Positions 47,620 through 60,265 of a DNA stretch of 64,000 bases are shown piece by piece (the first letter of the stretch is position 1; every line of letters starts with the position of its first letter). Below the pieces are notes generated by a model, which was not told where the DNA came from, ran no database searches, and saw only the letters and a program-made list of their open reading frames with translations. This DNA comes from Budorcas taxicolor (lineage: Eukaryota; Chordata; Mammalia; Artiodactyla; Bovidae), in assembly GCF_023091745.1 (NCBI RefSeq), contig NC_068925.1, positions 6,634,001 through 6,698,000 on the forward strand, written 5' to 3'. The position numbers and the translations under genes were made by a program.

Positions 47620-48544
47620 CTAAAGAATATCCTTTAGCATTTGTTGGAGAGCTGGTTTGGTGGTGCTGAATTCTCTCAGCTTTTGCTTGTCTGTAAAGCT
47701 TTTGATTTCTCCTTCATATTTGAATGAGATCCTTGCTGGGTACAGTAATCTGGGCTGTAGGTTGTTTTCTTTCATCACTTTAAGTATGTCTTGCCATTCC
47801 CTCCTGGCCTGAAGAGTTTCTATTGAAAGATCTGCAGTTATCCTTATGTGAATCCCCTTGTGTGTTATTTGTTGTTTTTCCCTTGTGGCTTTTAATATTT
47901 GTTCTTTGTGTTTGGTGTTTGTTAATTTGATTAATATATGTCTTGGGGTGTTTTGCCTTGAGTTTATCCTGTTTGGAACTCTCTGTGTTTCTTGGACTTG
48001 GGTGATTATTTCCTTCCCCATTTTAGGGAAGTTTTCAACTATTATCTCCTCAAGTATTTTCTCATGGTCTTTCTTTTTGTCTTCTTCTTCTGGGACTCCT
48101 ATAATTCAAATGTTGGAGCGTTCCATATCGTCCTGGAGGTTTCTGAGATTGTCCTCATTTCTTTTAATTCGTTTTTTTTTTCCCTCTCTGATTCATGTAT
48201 TTCTACCATTCTATCTTCTATTTCACTAATCCTATCTTCCGCCTCCTCTTATTCTACTATTTGTTGCCTCCAGAGTGTTTCTGATCTCATTTATTGCATT
48301 ATTCATTATATATTGAGTCTTTTATTTCTTCTAGGTCCTTGTTAAACCTTTCTTGCATCTTCTCAATCCTTGTCTCCAGGTTATTTATCTGTGATTCCAT
48401 TTTGATTTCAAGATTTTGGATCATTTTCACTATCAATATTTGAAATTCTTTCTCAGGTAGATTCCCTGTCTCTTCCTCTTTTGTTTGGTTTGGTGGGCAT
48501 TTCTCCTATTCCTTTACCTGCTGGGTATTCCTCTGTCTCTTCAT
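47620..48544 (-). pseudogene. L1 ORF1 (RNA-binding chaperone), broken
   Basis: The C-terminal 133 codons are open (48021-47620) and include the RRM-to-CTD region (PRHILIKL, ARREWQDILKVMKENNLQPRLLYPA) and the typical end of ORF1. Upstream, coding similarity continues to a probable ATG near 48544 but is broken by stops. It lies 51 bp upstream of ORF2. Confidence 0.8.
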
Positions 48545-51478
48545 TTTGGTTATACTGCTGCATTTGGGGTGGCCTTTCTATATTCTGGGAATTTGTGGAG
48601 TTCTCTTTATTATGGAGTTTCCTCACTGTGGGTGGGGTTGTATCAGTGGCTTGTCAAGGTTTCTTGGTTAGGGAGGCTTGTGTTGGAGTTCTGGTGGGTG
48701 GAGCTGGATTTCTCTCTGGAGTGCTATGAAGTGTCCAGTAATGGGTTATGAGACGTCAGTGGTTTTGGAGTAGTTTTGAGCTACCTGTATATTGAAGCTC
48801 AGGGGTGTGTTCCTGTGTTGCTGGAGAATTTGCATGGTATGTCTTGCTCTGGAACTTGTTGGCCCTTGGGTGGTACTTGGTTTCAGTGTAGGTATGGAGG
48901 CGTTTGATGAGCTCCAATCAAATAATGTTCCCTGGATTCAGGATTTCTCTTATGTTCTCAGGATTTGGACTAAAGCCTCATGTTTCTGGTTTTCAGTTTT
49001 ATTTTTACAATAGCCTTAAGACTTCTCCATCTATACAGCACTGATGATAAAACATCTAGGTTAAAGGTGAAAGGTTTCTCCACATTGAGGGTCACCCATA
49101 GAGGTTCACTCAGTTACACGGAGAAGAGAAGAGGGAGGGGGTAGTTAGAGGTGACTGGAATGAGATGAGGTGGGATCAAAAGAGGAGAGAGCAAGCTAGC
49201 CAGTAATCACTTCCTTATGTGCGTTCCACAGTCTGGACCGCTCAGAGGTGTTCATGGAGTTATACAGGGAAGAGGAGAGGAAAGAAGTAGACAGAGGTGG
49301 CCAGGAGGATAAAAGAGGCAAATGAAAAGGAGAGAGACAGATCCAGCCAGTAACCGGGTCCCTGAGTGTTCTCCACCATCTGGAACACACAGAGATTCAC
49401 AGAGTTGGGTAGAGAAGAGAAGGGGAAGGGAGGAGACAGAGGCCACCTGGTGGAGAAAAAGGAGAGTCCAAAGGAGGAGAGAGTGGTCAAGCCAGTAATC
49501 TCGCTCTCAGGTAAAATTGGGTACTGAAGATTGGGTTTTTAAATGTACGAAATTGACAACAAATACCAAAAAGCATAGATTAAAAATCTGGAGTAGAGAT
49601 TGGATTTTCAAAAATACAATATTAAAGAAAAGGAAGAAGAAAAAAAGAAAAAACAAACAAACAAAAAAAGCAAAGCCAGAAGAATTATTAAAAAACAAAA
49701 TCAACCACGAAAAGACTATATACAGCATTTGCTTTAAAAATAGGGTCTTTTTTTTTTTTTGAAAAGTAAGAATAGGTTATAAAAATAATAATTAGAGAAA
49801 TAGAGGACTTAAAAATTTAAGAAAGTTAAAAAAAAAGAAGAAGAAAAGAGAAAACAATCATGCAACCACATCAACTCAAAAAAAAAAAAAAAAAAAAGGA
49901 ATGGTCGTAAAAGTAGTAAAGGTGTATCTGGCCATTTCTCTGGTGTTGTGGGCTGTGTGGGGCCACTTCCAAGGCGGTTCCCTCTGTTTAACTTCCTCTG
50001 TTTGCTGGTCTCTTCAGTGTCTGATTTCCGTCTTGACACAGGGAGGGCTGTGTTGGACACTTTTTTTTTTTTTTTTTTAGGCTCACTGTTCAGTCGCCCT
50101 GTGGGGAGGGAGGGAAGGATGCTGCAAACAAATATTACTGTTGTGTGCTTGCAGTATCTCATCCACTCTGGGCTCACCCCTGCTCGTGGTGCACACCGCT
50201 CAGGCTCTACGTAGCTCAGCCGGGGAACCGTCTGAGGCTGGCCCTAGGCTTCACGCACCTCTCCGGTCTAAGCCGCTCAGGCTCGGTGCTCAGGAAGCCC
50301 TCAGAGGCACAGATTTGGTTGGGCCTGCATTTTGTGCCCTTCCCAGGTCCGAGTAGCTCAGGAGTTTGGTGAGCGCAATTGCTGCAACTTATGGCCTTTC
50401 CCTGCTGCTCAGTTTTCTGGGAGTACCACTGGCATTCCTTCTCAGGCAGATGATGACTGTCCAGAACCCCAGAAGTCTTAGTTAGCAAAGAAGCCTGCTT
50501 GCATTTTGGTAGGTAATGTCTCTCTTGGGCTGTAATTGCCCCCTTCTAGCCCTTAAGGCTCTGGCTGCCTGTCACCGGAGGGGGATGGTCTGCAGCCAGC
50601 TATTTCCGATCCGTCCTTTGTTCTGTGCACGGTCCTGGCGGTGTCTTACGTTCGAGTGTTTCACGTGGTAGCTATCCCAGTCTGGTTTGCTAGCCCAAGT
50701 TAGTTCACTCTGGCCACGCACAGGATGTTCTGGCCCGATTCTCAAAAAAGCACTGCAGCCCACACCTCCTGCGGCCGGATTCTTAAAAAGCACTGCCGCC
50801 TGTGCCTCCCGCTCCTCCCTGCCCAGCCCCCACTTGCTAGTGGCGGATACAGGTGTCTGTGCTGCTTTTCCGCTGGGAGAGTTACTGTTGGGCTTATAAT
50901 CTGTTGGTTTTAATTATTTATTTATTTTTCCTTCCTGTTATGTTGCCCTCTGTGCTTCCAAGGCTCGCCACAGACTTGGCTGCGAGAATGTTTCCTGGTG
51001 TTTGGAAACCTCTCTTTTTAAGAGTCTCTTCCCTGGACGGGACTCCCTTTCCGGGACGGGACTCCCTTCCCAGGATGGAGCTCCCTTCCTACCTCCTTTG
51101 TCTCTTTTTTCATCTTTTATATTTTTTCCTACCTGTTTTTGAAGCCAATGATCTGCTTTGCTGGGTGCCTGATGTCCTCTGCCAGCATTCAGAAGTTGTT
51201 TTGTGGAATTTACTCAGTGTTGAAATGTTCTTTTGATGAATTTGTGAGGGAGAAAGTGGTCTCCCTGTCGTATTCCTCCACCATCTTAGGACCGCCCCCC
51301 CCCCCCCCCCCTTGATGCTTTTAATATTTTATCTTTGTCTAAATTTTTGTCTTTAATTTTTGTCACTTTGGTTACTATGTGTCTTGGTATGTTCCTCCTT
51401 GGGTTTATCCTGCCTGGGACTCTCTGTGCTTCCTGAACTTGTTGATTCTTTCCTTTCCCATGTTAGGGACATTTTCAG

Positions 51479-51960
51479 CTATATCTCTTGAAATATGTTC
51501 TCAAGTCCTCTCTTCTCCTTTGGGACCCTTATAATGCAAATGTTGGTGTGTTTAATGTTGTCCCAGAGGTCTCCTAGGTTGTTTTCATTATTTTCCATTC
51601 TTTTTTCCATATTCGGTTCTGCAGCTGTGATTTCCACCATTCTGTCCTCCAGGTCACTTATCTGTTCTTTTGCCTCAGTTATTCTGCTATTGATTCCGTC
51701 CAGTGTATTATTCATCTCTGTTTGTTCTTTAGTTCTTCTAAGTCTTTGGTAAACACTTCTTGCATCTTTTGATTCTGTTTCTGGGCTCCTGGATCATCCT
51801 CACTATCATTATTCTGAATTTTTTTTTCTAGAAGGTTGCATATCTCCAGTTCATTTAGTTGTTTTTCTGGGGTTTTATCTTGTACCATCATCTGGGGCAT
51901 AACTCTCTGCTTTTTCATCCTGATTAATTTTCTGTAATGTGTTTTTTTTGTTCCAGCCAT
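51479..51960 (-). pseudogene. ORF1 N-terminal part of the older L1
   Basis: Starts with MAGTKKT at 51960 and runs through an acidic/Gln-rich segment and a heptad-like coiled coil (ISDLEDRMVEITAAEPN) to the start of the RRM (ICIIRVPKEKRGLENIFQEI). A frame change near 51712 splits it. It is cut off by the younger L1 insertion at 51310. Confidence 0.85.
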
Positions 51961-52934
51961 TCTGGGATTGTGGTTCTTCTTCTTTCTTTTGTCTGCTTTC
52001 TGGTGGATGAGGCTAAAAGGCTTGTGTACCTTCCTGATGGGAGAGTCTGGGTGAGAAAAACTGGGTCTTGTTTTGGTAAGCAGGGCCTTGCTCAGTAAAG
52101 CTTTAATCCAATTACCTGCTAATGGGTGGGGTTGTGCTCCCTCCCTGTTAATTGTTTGGCCTGAGGGGACCCAGCCCTGGGGTCTACTGGGCTAATGGTG
52201 ACTCCAAGAGGACTTACACCAAGGGGCATCTTCCAGGACTGCTGCTGCCAGTGACCATGACCCTGAGGTGAGACCCCGCTGACCTTCACCTCCACAGGAG
52301 ACCCTCCAACACTATCAGGTAGATCTCGTTCAATCTCCTGGGGGTGGGGGTGGGGGGGGGGTCGCTGCTCCTGTCCCCTGGGTCTTGGTGTGTGCAAGAT
52401 TTTGTTTGTGCCCTCCAAGAGTAAAGTCTCTGTTTCTCCCAGTCCTGTGGAAGCCGTATAATCAAATCCTGCTGGCCTTCAAGGTCAGATTCCCTGGGGA
52501 TTCACAGTCCCTTTGTCAGATCCCCTGGCTGGAAGGCCTGATGTGGGGCTCAGAACCTTCACAACGGTGGGACAACTTCTTTGGTCTAATTGTTCTCCAG
52601 TTTGTGGGTTGCCCACCAGTGGGTATGGGATTTGATTTTATCAAGACTGCACCCTCCTAATGTCTTGTTGCTGTTCCTTTTTTGTCTTTGGATGTGGGGT
52701 GTTTTTGTTTGGTGGGTTCTACTGTCCTCCTGTCAACAGTTGTTGAACAGCTAGTTGCAACTTTAGTTCTCTCACAGGAGAAGATGAGCACACATCCTTC
52801 TACTCCACCATCTTGAACTGGAAGGCACTTACCTTATTGTTTACAATCAGTTTTCACTTCCTAGGTTTTTTCTTTCATGCATTGCCTTTTTAGAATTTAT
52901 GCATGGGATGGAAAACAGTCCCTGGGCACAATTT

Positions 52935-53139
52935 GGTGGTGGTGATTTAGTCACTAAGTTGTGTCCAACTCTGGCAAACCCTTGGAGCCTGCCAGCCTTC
53001 TCTGTCCATGAGATTTCCCAGGCAAGAATACTAGGGTGGGTTGCCATTCCCTTCTGCAGAGGATCTTCTCAACCTAGTGACAGAACCCACATCTCCTGCA
53101 TTGCAGGCAGATTATTTACCAACTCAGCTACCAGGGAAG
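52935..53139 (-). mobile_element. Bov-tA SINE
   Basis: Reverse element flanked by the exact 15-bp CCCTGGGCACAATTT (52920-52934 and 53140-53154). Confidence 0.93.
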
Positions 53140-53362
53140 CCCTGGGCACAATTTAGTAAAGTTTATTATAATGCTTTTTTCCCCCCAAGTTTAAATTCTA
53201 GGTCATTTCACTCAAACACCAGTTGACACTTATTTTCTTGTATTCATCAGTATTTCATATTAGAGTTGGTTTTAACTGAAGGTGTCACCAAATCCAAAAT
53301 AATAGCACCTTACATATGCAGAAGGTTACTCTCACCTCCAGTGTCCTGGATTTTATCTCATA

Positions 53363-53786
53363 GTTCAGTTCAGTTCAGTCACTCAGTCATGTCCGACTCT
53401 TCATGACTCCATGAGTCACAGCACGCCAGGCCTCCCTGTCCATCACCAACTCCCGGAGTTCACTCAGACTCACGCCCATCGAGTCAGTGATGCCATCTAG
53501 CCATCTCATCCTTGGTCGTCCCCTTCTCCTCCTGCCCCCAATCCCTCCCAGCATCAGAGTCTTTTCCAATGAGTCAACTCTTCACATGAGGTGGCCAAAG
53601 TACTGGAGTTTCAGCTTTAGCATCATTCCTTCCAAAGAAATCCCAGGGTTGATCTCCTTCAGAATGGACTGGTTGGATCTCCTTGCAGTCCAAGGGACTC
53701 TCAAGAGTCTTCTCCAACACCACAGTTCTAAAGCATCAATTCTTCGACACTCAGCCTTCTTCACAGTCCAACTTTCACATCCATAG
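53363..53786 (-). mobile_element. 5'-truncated BovB, 3' end
   Basis: On the plus strand it begins with the tandem TTCAG tail (agttcagttcagttcag). The minus strand encodes the RT C-terminus (YGCESWTVKKAE, LWCWRRLLRVPWTARRSNQS, MRWLDGITDSM) with interruptions. Confidence 0.92.
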
Positions 53787-53930
53787 CTCACGGTTATATG
53801 TGATTGCAAGTAGAGTGAATTGTGTTTTTTTTTTTTTAAATTTCATGTGACCTCATGCCAGCTATGACTGGGGTCTAATTACTAAAGAAGAAAGATGGAA
53901 TAGATTTTAGGAATGAATAGCAATCTGCTT

Positions 53931-54130
53931 TGGGCTTCCCTAGTGGCTCAGTCAGTAAAGAATCTGCCTGCAATGAGGGAGACCTGGATTAGATTTCTGG
54001 GTTGTGAAGATCCCCTGGAGGAGGGCATGACAACACACTCCAGTATTTTTGCCTGGAGAATCCCCAAGGACAGAGGAGCCTGTGGTCCATGGGGGTGCAA
54101 AGTGTTGGACACAACTGAGCGACTAAGCAC
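53931..54130 (+). mobile_element. Bov-tA SINE
   Basis: Sense element flanked by the exact 12-bp AGCAATCTGCTT (53919-53930, 54131-54142). Confidence 0.93.
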
Positions 54131-54142
54131 AGCAATCTGCTT

Positions 54143-55179
54143 CAGTAGATAACAGGGACTTTGTGGCACGTCTGAAGGGACAAAACAAGGTGAACAGTAG
54201 TCTTTGAAGAGTTATACTGCCATCACTAAAGACACATTATTTGTCATTCATCAAGTTTGATCTTGCCATAGTGCATATTTGTCATGACTCACAAGCAAAG
54301 CTTATTCAACAGTGTTTCATGAACTGTTTGACTTTTTAAAATTCATGTATTTTATTCCCATATCATCTGCATAAAGGATGCTTTACTGACCCAGGTTTTT
54401 CTTGGAGAGGCATTCAAGAAATATCAGCTCAATTAACAAAAAATAATTTGAAGCAATTCAGATATTTTTTGAATTGTCTCGACAAAGACCAAAGAGAATC
54501 CATTCATAACATAGTGTGGAAAAAAAATGTTTTCCCAGTTCTCTTAAAATCTGTCTCTCACTCACACACACCCATTGGGTGTGTTCCTCTTGTTTAGCTT
54601 CCCATAACTCTTCCCATAGCCTAGGCATTGAGGACTTTTGTTTTTCTATACCTCGACCCATACCTCCTAATCTCTTCCATTAATTATTGGCCACCATCCC
54701 TTTATAAATTAATCAAACCAGTAGGAGTACAACTTCTGCACCTGATTTATTACTCCAGTTCTCCAGAAGACAATCTGGATTAGATCAAATTGTTCAACAG
54801 TATAGAAGAGTCTGTTAAGGCTCATTTATTAGTTTATTCAACCTTGGACTTTCATCATAAAACGTGTAATCTTTTATATGGAATTACAATATTCAATATG
54901 CTTTGATGACATTTTTTTTTTGTAACTTATTGACCATAAAACCTGACCTGAACTTTGTGAGGATATTTATAGTCTCTTCCTATCCTACTTAGTGTAAATA
55001 TTTTTACATTTCATGGAGAAATATTAGGAAGACAATATTATAAGCAATATAGTATGTTTCTAAAGTCTGAATCATTCTGAATCTGAAATAAGCCATTGAG
55101 ATGAAGATTTATTTGCAATTATTTCCTTATAATACTCTATTTTATACCTATGCTTTTGTAGCAAAAGTTCTACACTTCT
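54143..55179. other. Intergenic AT-rich DNA
   Basis: No gene or recognised repeat. Confidence 0.5.
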
Positions 55180-55440
55180 AAAACTCTTTCAAAAAATTGC
55201 AGAGGAAGGAACACTTCCAAATTCATTCTACGAGGCCATCATCACACTGATACCAAAACCAAAGACAACACACAAAAAGAAAACTACAGGTCAATATCAC
55301 TAATGAACATAGATGCAAAAATCCTCAACAAAATTTTAGCAAATGGAATTCAGCAACACATCAAAAAGCTCATACACCATGATCAAGTTGGGTTTATTCC
55401 AGGGATGCAAGAATTCTTCAATATATGAAAATCAATCAAT

Positions 55441-56313
55441 GTGATATACCATATTAACAAACTGAAAGATAAAAACCATATGATCCTCTCAATAGATGCA
55501 GAAAAAGCTTTTGGCAAAATTCAGCACCCATTTATGATTAAAACTCCTCAAAAAATGGGCATAGAGGGAATCTACCTCAACATAGTAAAGGCCATATATG
55601 ATAAGCCTATTGACTATGCCAAAGCCTTTGACTGTGTGGATCACAATAAACTGTGGAAAATTCAGAAAGAGATGGGAATACCAGACCACCTAACCTGCCT
55701 CTTGAGAAATCTGTATGCAGGTCAGGAAGCAGCAGTTAGAACTGGACATGGAACAACAGACTTGTTCCAAATAGGAAAAGGAGTACGTCAAGGCTGTATA
55801 ATGTCACCCTGCTTATTTAACTTATATGCAGAGTACATCATGAGAAACACTGGACTGGAAGAAACACAAGCTGGAATCAAGATTGCCGGGACAAATATCA
55901 ATAACCTCAGATATGCAGATGACACCACCCTTATGGCAGAAAGTGAAGAGGAACTCAAAAGCCTCTTGATGAAAGTAAAAGAGGAGAGTGAAAAAGTTGG
56001 CTTAAAGCTCAACAATCAGAAAATGAAGATCATAGCATGCGGTCCCATCACTTCATGGGAAATAGAAGGGGAAACAGTGAAAACAGTGTCAGACTTTATT
56101 TTTTGGGACTCCAAAATCACTGCAGATGGTGACTGCAGCCATGAAATTAAAAGACGCTTACTCCTTGGAAGAAAAGTTATGATCAACCTAGATAGCATAT
56201 TCAAAAGCCGAGACATTACTTTGCCAACTAAGGTCCATCTAGTCAAGGCTCTGGTTTTTCCTGTGGTCATGTATGGATGTGAGAGTTGGACTGTGAAGAA
56301 GGCTGAGAGCTGA
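55441..56313 (+). pseudogene. 290-codon L1/BovB chimeric open reading frame
   Basis: One uninterrupted frame. Residues 1-56 are L1 ORF2 (MIYHINKLKDKNHMILSIDA..., ending YDKP). Residues 57-290 are BovB RT from block A (IDYAKAFDCVDHNKLW) through the active site YADD (about residue 158) to YGCESWTVKKAE, then a stop. It lacks the endonucleases of both elements and the ends of both RTs, and is a by-product of the insertion. No sign that it is expressed. Confidence 0.85.
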
Positions 56314-56690
56314 AGAATCGATGCTTTTGCACTGTGGTGTTGGAGAAGACTCTTGAGAGTCCCTTGGACTGCAAGGAGATCCAACCAGTCCATTCTGAAG
56401 GAGATCAACCCTGGGATTTCTTTGGAAGGAATGATGCTAAAGCTGAAACTCCAGTACTTTGGCCACCTCATGTGAAGAGTTGACTCACTGGAGAAGACTC
56501 TGATGCTGGGAGGGATTGGGGGCAGGAGGAGAAGGGGCCGACAGAGGATGAGATGGCTGGATGGCATCACTGACTCGATGGACGTGACTCAGTGAACTCC
56601 AGGAGTTGATGATGGACAGGGAAGCCTGGCGTTCTGAGATTCATGGGGTCGCAAGAGCCAGACACGACTGAGCGACTGAACTGAACTGAA
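55609..56690 (+). mobile_element. BovB insertion (sense) inside L1
   Basis: 5'-truncated at RT block A. It runs to the canonical gagcgactgaactgaactga end. L1 resumes at once with cagcaaacattattctcaat, continuing the interrupted ORF2. No clear target duplication. Confidence 0.92.
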
Positions 56691-58306
56691 CAGCAAACAT
56701 TATTCTCAATGGTGAAAAACTGAAAGCATTCCCCCCTAAGATTAGGAACAAGACAAGGGTGTCCACTTTCATGACACCCTTGAATTATATTATTGAATTA
56801 TATTATTCAACATAATTCTGGAAGTCCTATCTGCAGCAATCAGAGAAGAAAAAGAAATAAAAGGAATCCAGATCAAAAAAGAAGTGAAGCTCTCACTGTT
56901 TGCAGATGACATGGTACTGTACATAGAAAACACTAAAGATAGTATCAGAAAATTACTAGAGCTAATCAGTGAATTTAGCAAAGTTACAGGATACAAAGTC
57001 AATACACAGAAGTCACTTACATTTCTATATACTACCAATGAAAAAATCAGAAAGAGTAATTAAGGAATTAATCCCATTCATCATTGCAACAAAAAATTAA
57101 ATATCTAGGAATAAACTTACCTAAGGAGATGAAAGAACCGTACATAGAAAATTATAAGACACTATTAAAGGAAATCAAATATGACATAAACAGATGGAGG
57201 GATATTCCATGTTCCTGGGTAGGAAGAATCAATATGGTGAAAATGACTATACTACCAAATGCAATTTACAGATTCAATGTAATCCCTATCAAATTACCAA
57301 TGACATTTTTCACAGAACTAGAACAAAAAATTTCACAGTTAATATGGAAACACAAAAGACCCCAAATAGCCAAAGCGGTCTTGAGAAAGAAGAACGGAGC
57401 TGGAGGAATCAAGCTTCCTGACTTCAGGTTATACTACAAAGCTACAGTCATCAAGACAGTATTGTACTGGCACAAAAACAGAAGCAAAGACCAATGGAAC
57501 AAGACAGAAAGCCCAGAAATAAACTCATGCAGCTATGAGTACCTTATTTTTGACAAAGGAGGAAAGAATATACAATGGGGCCAAGACAGCCTCTTCAATA
57601 AATGGTGCTGGGAAAACTGGGCAGCTACATGTAAAAGAATGAAATTAGAACACTTCCTAACACCATAAACAAAGATAAACTCAAAATGGATTGAAGACCT
57701 AAATGTAAGATCAGAAACTATAAAATTCTTAGAGGAAAACATAGGCAGAACACTCGATGACATAAATCAAAGCAAGATCCTCTATGACCCACCTCTTAGA
57801 GTAACAGAAATAAAAACAAAAATAAACAAGTGGGACCTGATTAAAGTTAAAAGCTTTTGCACAGCAAAGAAAACTATAAGCAAGGTGAAATGCTTGTGAA
57901 TGCTCAGAATGGGAGAAAATAATAGCAAATGAAACAACTGCAAAGGATTAATTTCCAAAATATACAAGCAGCTCATACAACTCAATACCAGAAAAACAAA
58001 CAACCCAGTCAAAAAGTGGGGAAAAGACCTAAACAGACATTTCTCCAAAGAAGACATACAGATGGCTAATAAACACATGAAAAGATGCTCAACATTGCTC
58101 ATTATTAGAGAAATGCAAATCAAAACTACAATGATATATCTCACACAGGTGAGAATGGCTGTTATCAAAGTCTACAAACCATAAATGCTGGAAAGGGTGT
58201 GGAGAAAAGGGAACACTCTTGCACTGTTGGTGGGGATGTAAATTGATACAGTCACTATGGAAGATGGTATGGAGATTCCTTAAGAAACTAGGAATAAAAC
58301 CACCTT

Positions 58307-59594
58307 CAGTTCAGTTCAGTCACTCAGTTGTGTCCGACTCTTTGCGACCCCATGGATCGCAGCACGCCAGGCCTCCCTGTCCATCACCATCTCCCGGAGT
58401 TCACTCAGATTCGCGTCCATCGAGTCAGTGATGCCATCCAGCCATCTCATCCTCTGTCGTCCCCTTCTCCTCCTGCCCCCAATCCCTCCCAGCATCAGAG
58501 TCTTCTCCAGTGAGTCAACTCTTCACATGAGGTGGCCAAAGTACTGGAGTTTCAGCTTTAGCATCATTCCTTCCAAAGAAATCCCAGGGCTGATCTTCAG
58601 AATGGACTGGTTGGATCTCCTTGCAGTCCAAGGGACTCTCAAGAGTCTTCTCCAACACCACAGTTCAAAAGCATCGATTCATCAGCGCTCAGCCTTCTTC
58701 ACAGTCCAACTCTCACATCCATACATGACCACAGGAAAAACCAGAGCCTTGACTAGATGGACCTTAGTTGGCAAAGTAATGTCTCTGCTTTTGAATATAC
58801 TATCTAGGTTGGTCATAAATTTTCTTCCAAGGAGTAAGTGTCTTTTAATTTCATGGCTGCAATCACCATTGCAGTGATTATGGAGCCCCCCAAAATAAAG
58901 TCTGACACTGTTTTCACTGTTTCCCCTTCTATTTCCCATGAAGTGATCGGACTGCATGCCATGATCTTCGTTTTCTGAATGTTGAGCTTTAAGCCAACTT
59001 TTTCACTCTCCACTTTCACTTTCATCAAGAGGCTTTTTAGTTCCTCTTCGCTTTCTGCCATAAGGGTGGTGTCATCTGCATATCTGAGGTTATTGATATT
59101 TCTCCTGGCAATCTTGATTCCAGCCTGTGTTTCTTCCAGTCCAGCGTTTCTCATGATGTACTCTGCATATAAGTTAAATAAGCAGGGTGACAATATACAG
59201 CCTTGACGTACTCCTTTTCCTATTTGGAACAAGTCTGTTGTTCCATGTCCAGTTCTAACTGCTGCTTCCTGACCTGCATACAGATTTCTCAAGAGGCAGG
59301 TTAGGTGGTCTGGTATTCCCATCTCTTTCTGAATTTTCCAGTTTATTTTGATCCACACAATCAAAGGCTTTGGCATAGTCAATAAAACAGAAATAGATGT
59401 TTTTCTGGAACTCTCTTGCTTTTTCCATGATCCAGTGGATGTTAACAATTTGATCTCTGATTTCTCTGCCTTTTCTAAAACCAGCTTGAACATCAGGAAT
59501 TTCATGGCGCACATATTGCTGAAGCCTGGTTTGGAGAATTTTGAGCATTACTTTACTAGCATGTGAGATGAGTGCAATTGTGCAGTAGTTTGAG
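58307..59594 (-). mobile_element. BovB insertion (antisense) inside the same L1
   Basis: Begins with tandem TTCAG and extends 1.29 kb to RT sequence upstream of block A (LPDVQAGF-like region, here IPDVQAGFRKGREIRDQ). L1 flanks join cleanly (aaaccacc and ttatgacccagcaatcctac), with only CCTT shared at both junctions (58303-58306, 59595-59598). Broken by a frameshift near 59340 and others. Confidence 0.92.
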
Positions 59595-60265
59595 CCTTAT
59601 GACCCAGCAATCCTACTCCTAGGCATATACCCTGAGGAAACCAAAATTGAAAGAGACATATGTATCCCATTGTTCATTTCAGCACTATTTACAATAACTA
59701 GAACATGGAAGCAACCTAGATGAATTGACAGATGGATGGATAAAGAAGTTGTAGTACATATACACAATGGAATATTACTCAACCATAAAAAGAAACACAT
59801 TTGAGTCTGTTCTAATGAGGCAGATGAACCTAGAACCTATTATACAGAGTGAAGTTTGTAAGAAAGAGAATGATAAATTCCGTATTCTAACATATATATA
59901 TGGAATCTAGAAAAATGGTACTGAAGAATTTATTTACAGGGCAGCAATGGAGAAACAGACATAAAAAGTAGACTTATGGACATGGGGAGAGGGGAGGAGA
60001 GGGTGAGATTTATGGAAAGAGTAACATGGAAACTTACATTATCATATGTAAATAGATAGCCAATGGGAATTTGCTGTATGGCTCGGGAAACACAAACAGG
60101 GGCTCTGTATCAATCTAGAAGGGTGGGATGGGGAGGGAGATGGGAGGGAGTTTCAAAAGGGAGGAGATGTATGTGTACCTATGGCTGATTCATGTTGAGA
60201 CTTGACAGAAAACAACAAAATTCTATAAAGTAATTTTCCTTCAATAAAAAATAAATTAACTTAAA

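Larger units (their letters stand above)
43383..51310 (-). mobile_element. Younger full-length L1 (L1-BT type), about 7.9 kb
   Basis: Complete antisense L1: T-rich tail and 3' UTR at 43383-43756, ORF2 at 43757-47568, ORF1 at about 47620-48544, and a long 5' UTR up to 51310, which begins with a G-run and GGTCCTAAGATGGTGGAGG on the minus strand. It is flanked by the exact 12-bp duplication CTTGATGCTTTT (43371-43382 and 51311-51322), inside the ORF1 of the older L1. Frameshifts and stops make it non-autonomous. Confidence 0.92.
42047..52842 (-). mobile_element. Older L1 (minus) with 17-bp target duplication, hosting a younger L1
   Basis: The exact 17-bp CACTTACCTTATTGTTT occurs at 42047-42063 and 52826-52842. 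Inside, on the minus strand: an L1 5' end and 5' UTR (52825 leftward, beginning ccttccagttcaagatggtg), ORF1 from ATG at 51960 (interrupted at 51310), ORF1 tail and ORF2 start in 42900-43370 (ORF2 ATG near 43047), and an L1-type 3' end at 42064-42270. Most of ORF2 is absent. About 620 bp between 42270 and 42890 is not recognisably L1. Dead. Confidence 0.82.
55180..60265 (+). mobile_element. 5'-truncated L1 hosting two BovB insertions
   Basis: Sense L1 ORF2 from just before the RT domain to the 3' end, with AATAAA at 60243-60248. L1 pieces lie at about 55180-55608, 56691-58306 and 59595-60265. Conserved text includes SIDAEKAFGKIQH, FADDMVLY (about 56905), the linker DFRLYYKATVIKTVLYWH (57420-57475) and the C-terminal domain. 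The left end is approximate and no target duplication was identified. Many stops and frameshifts. Confidence 0.9.
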
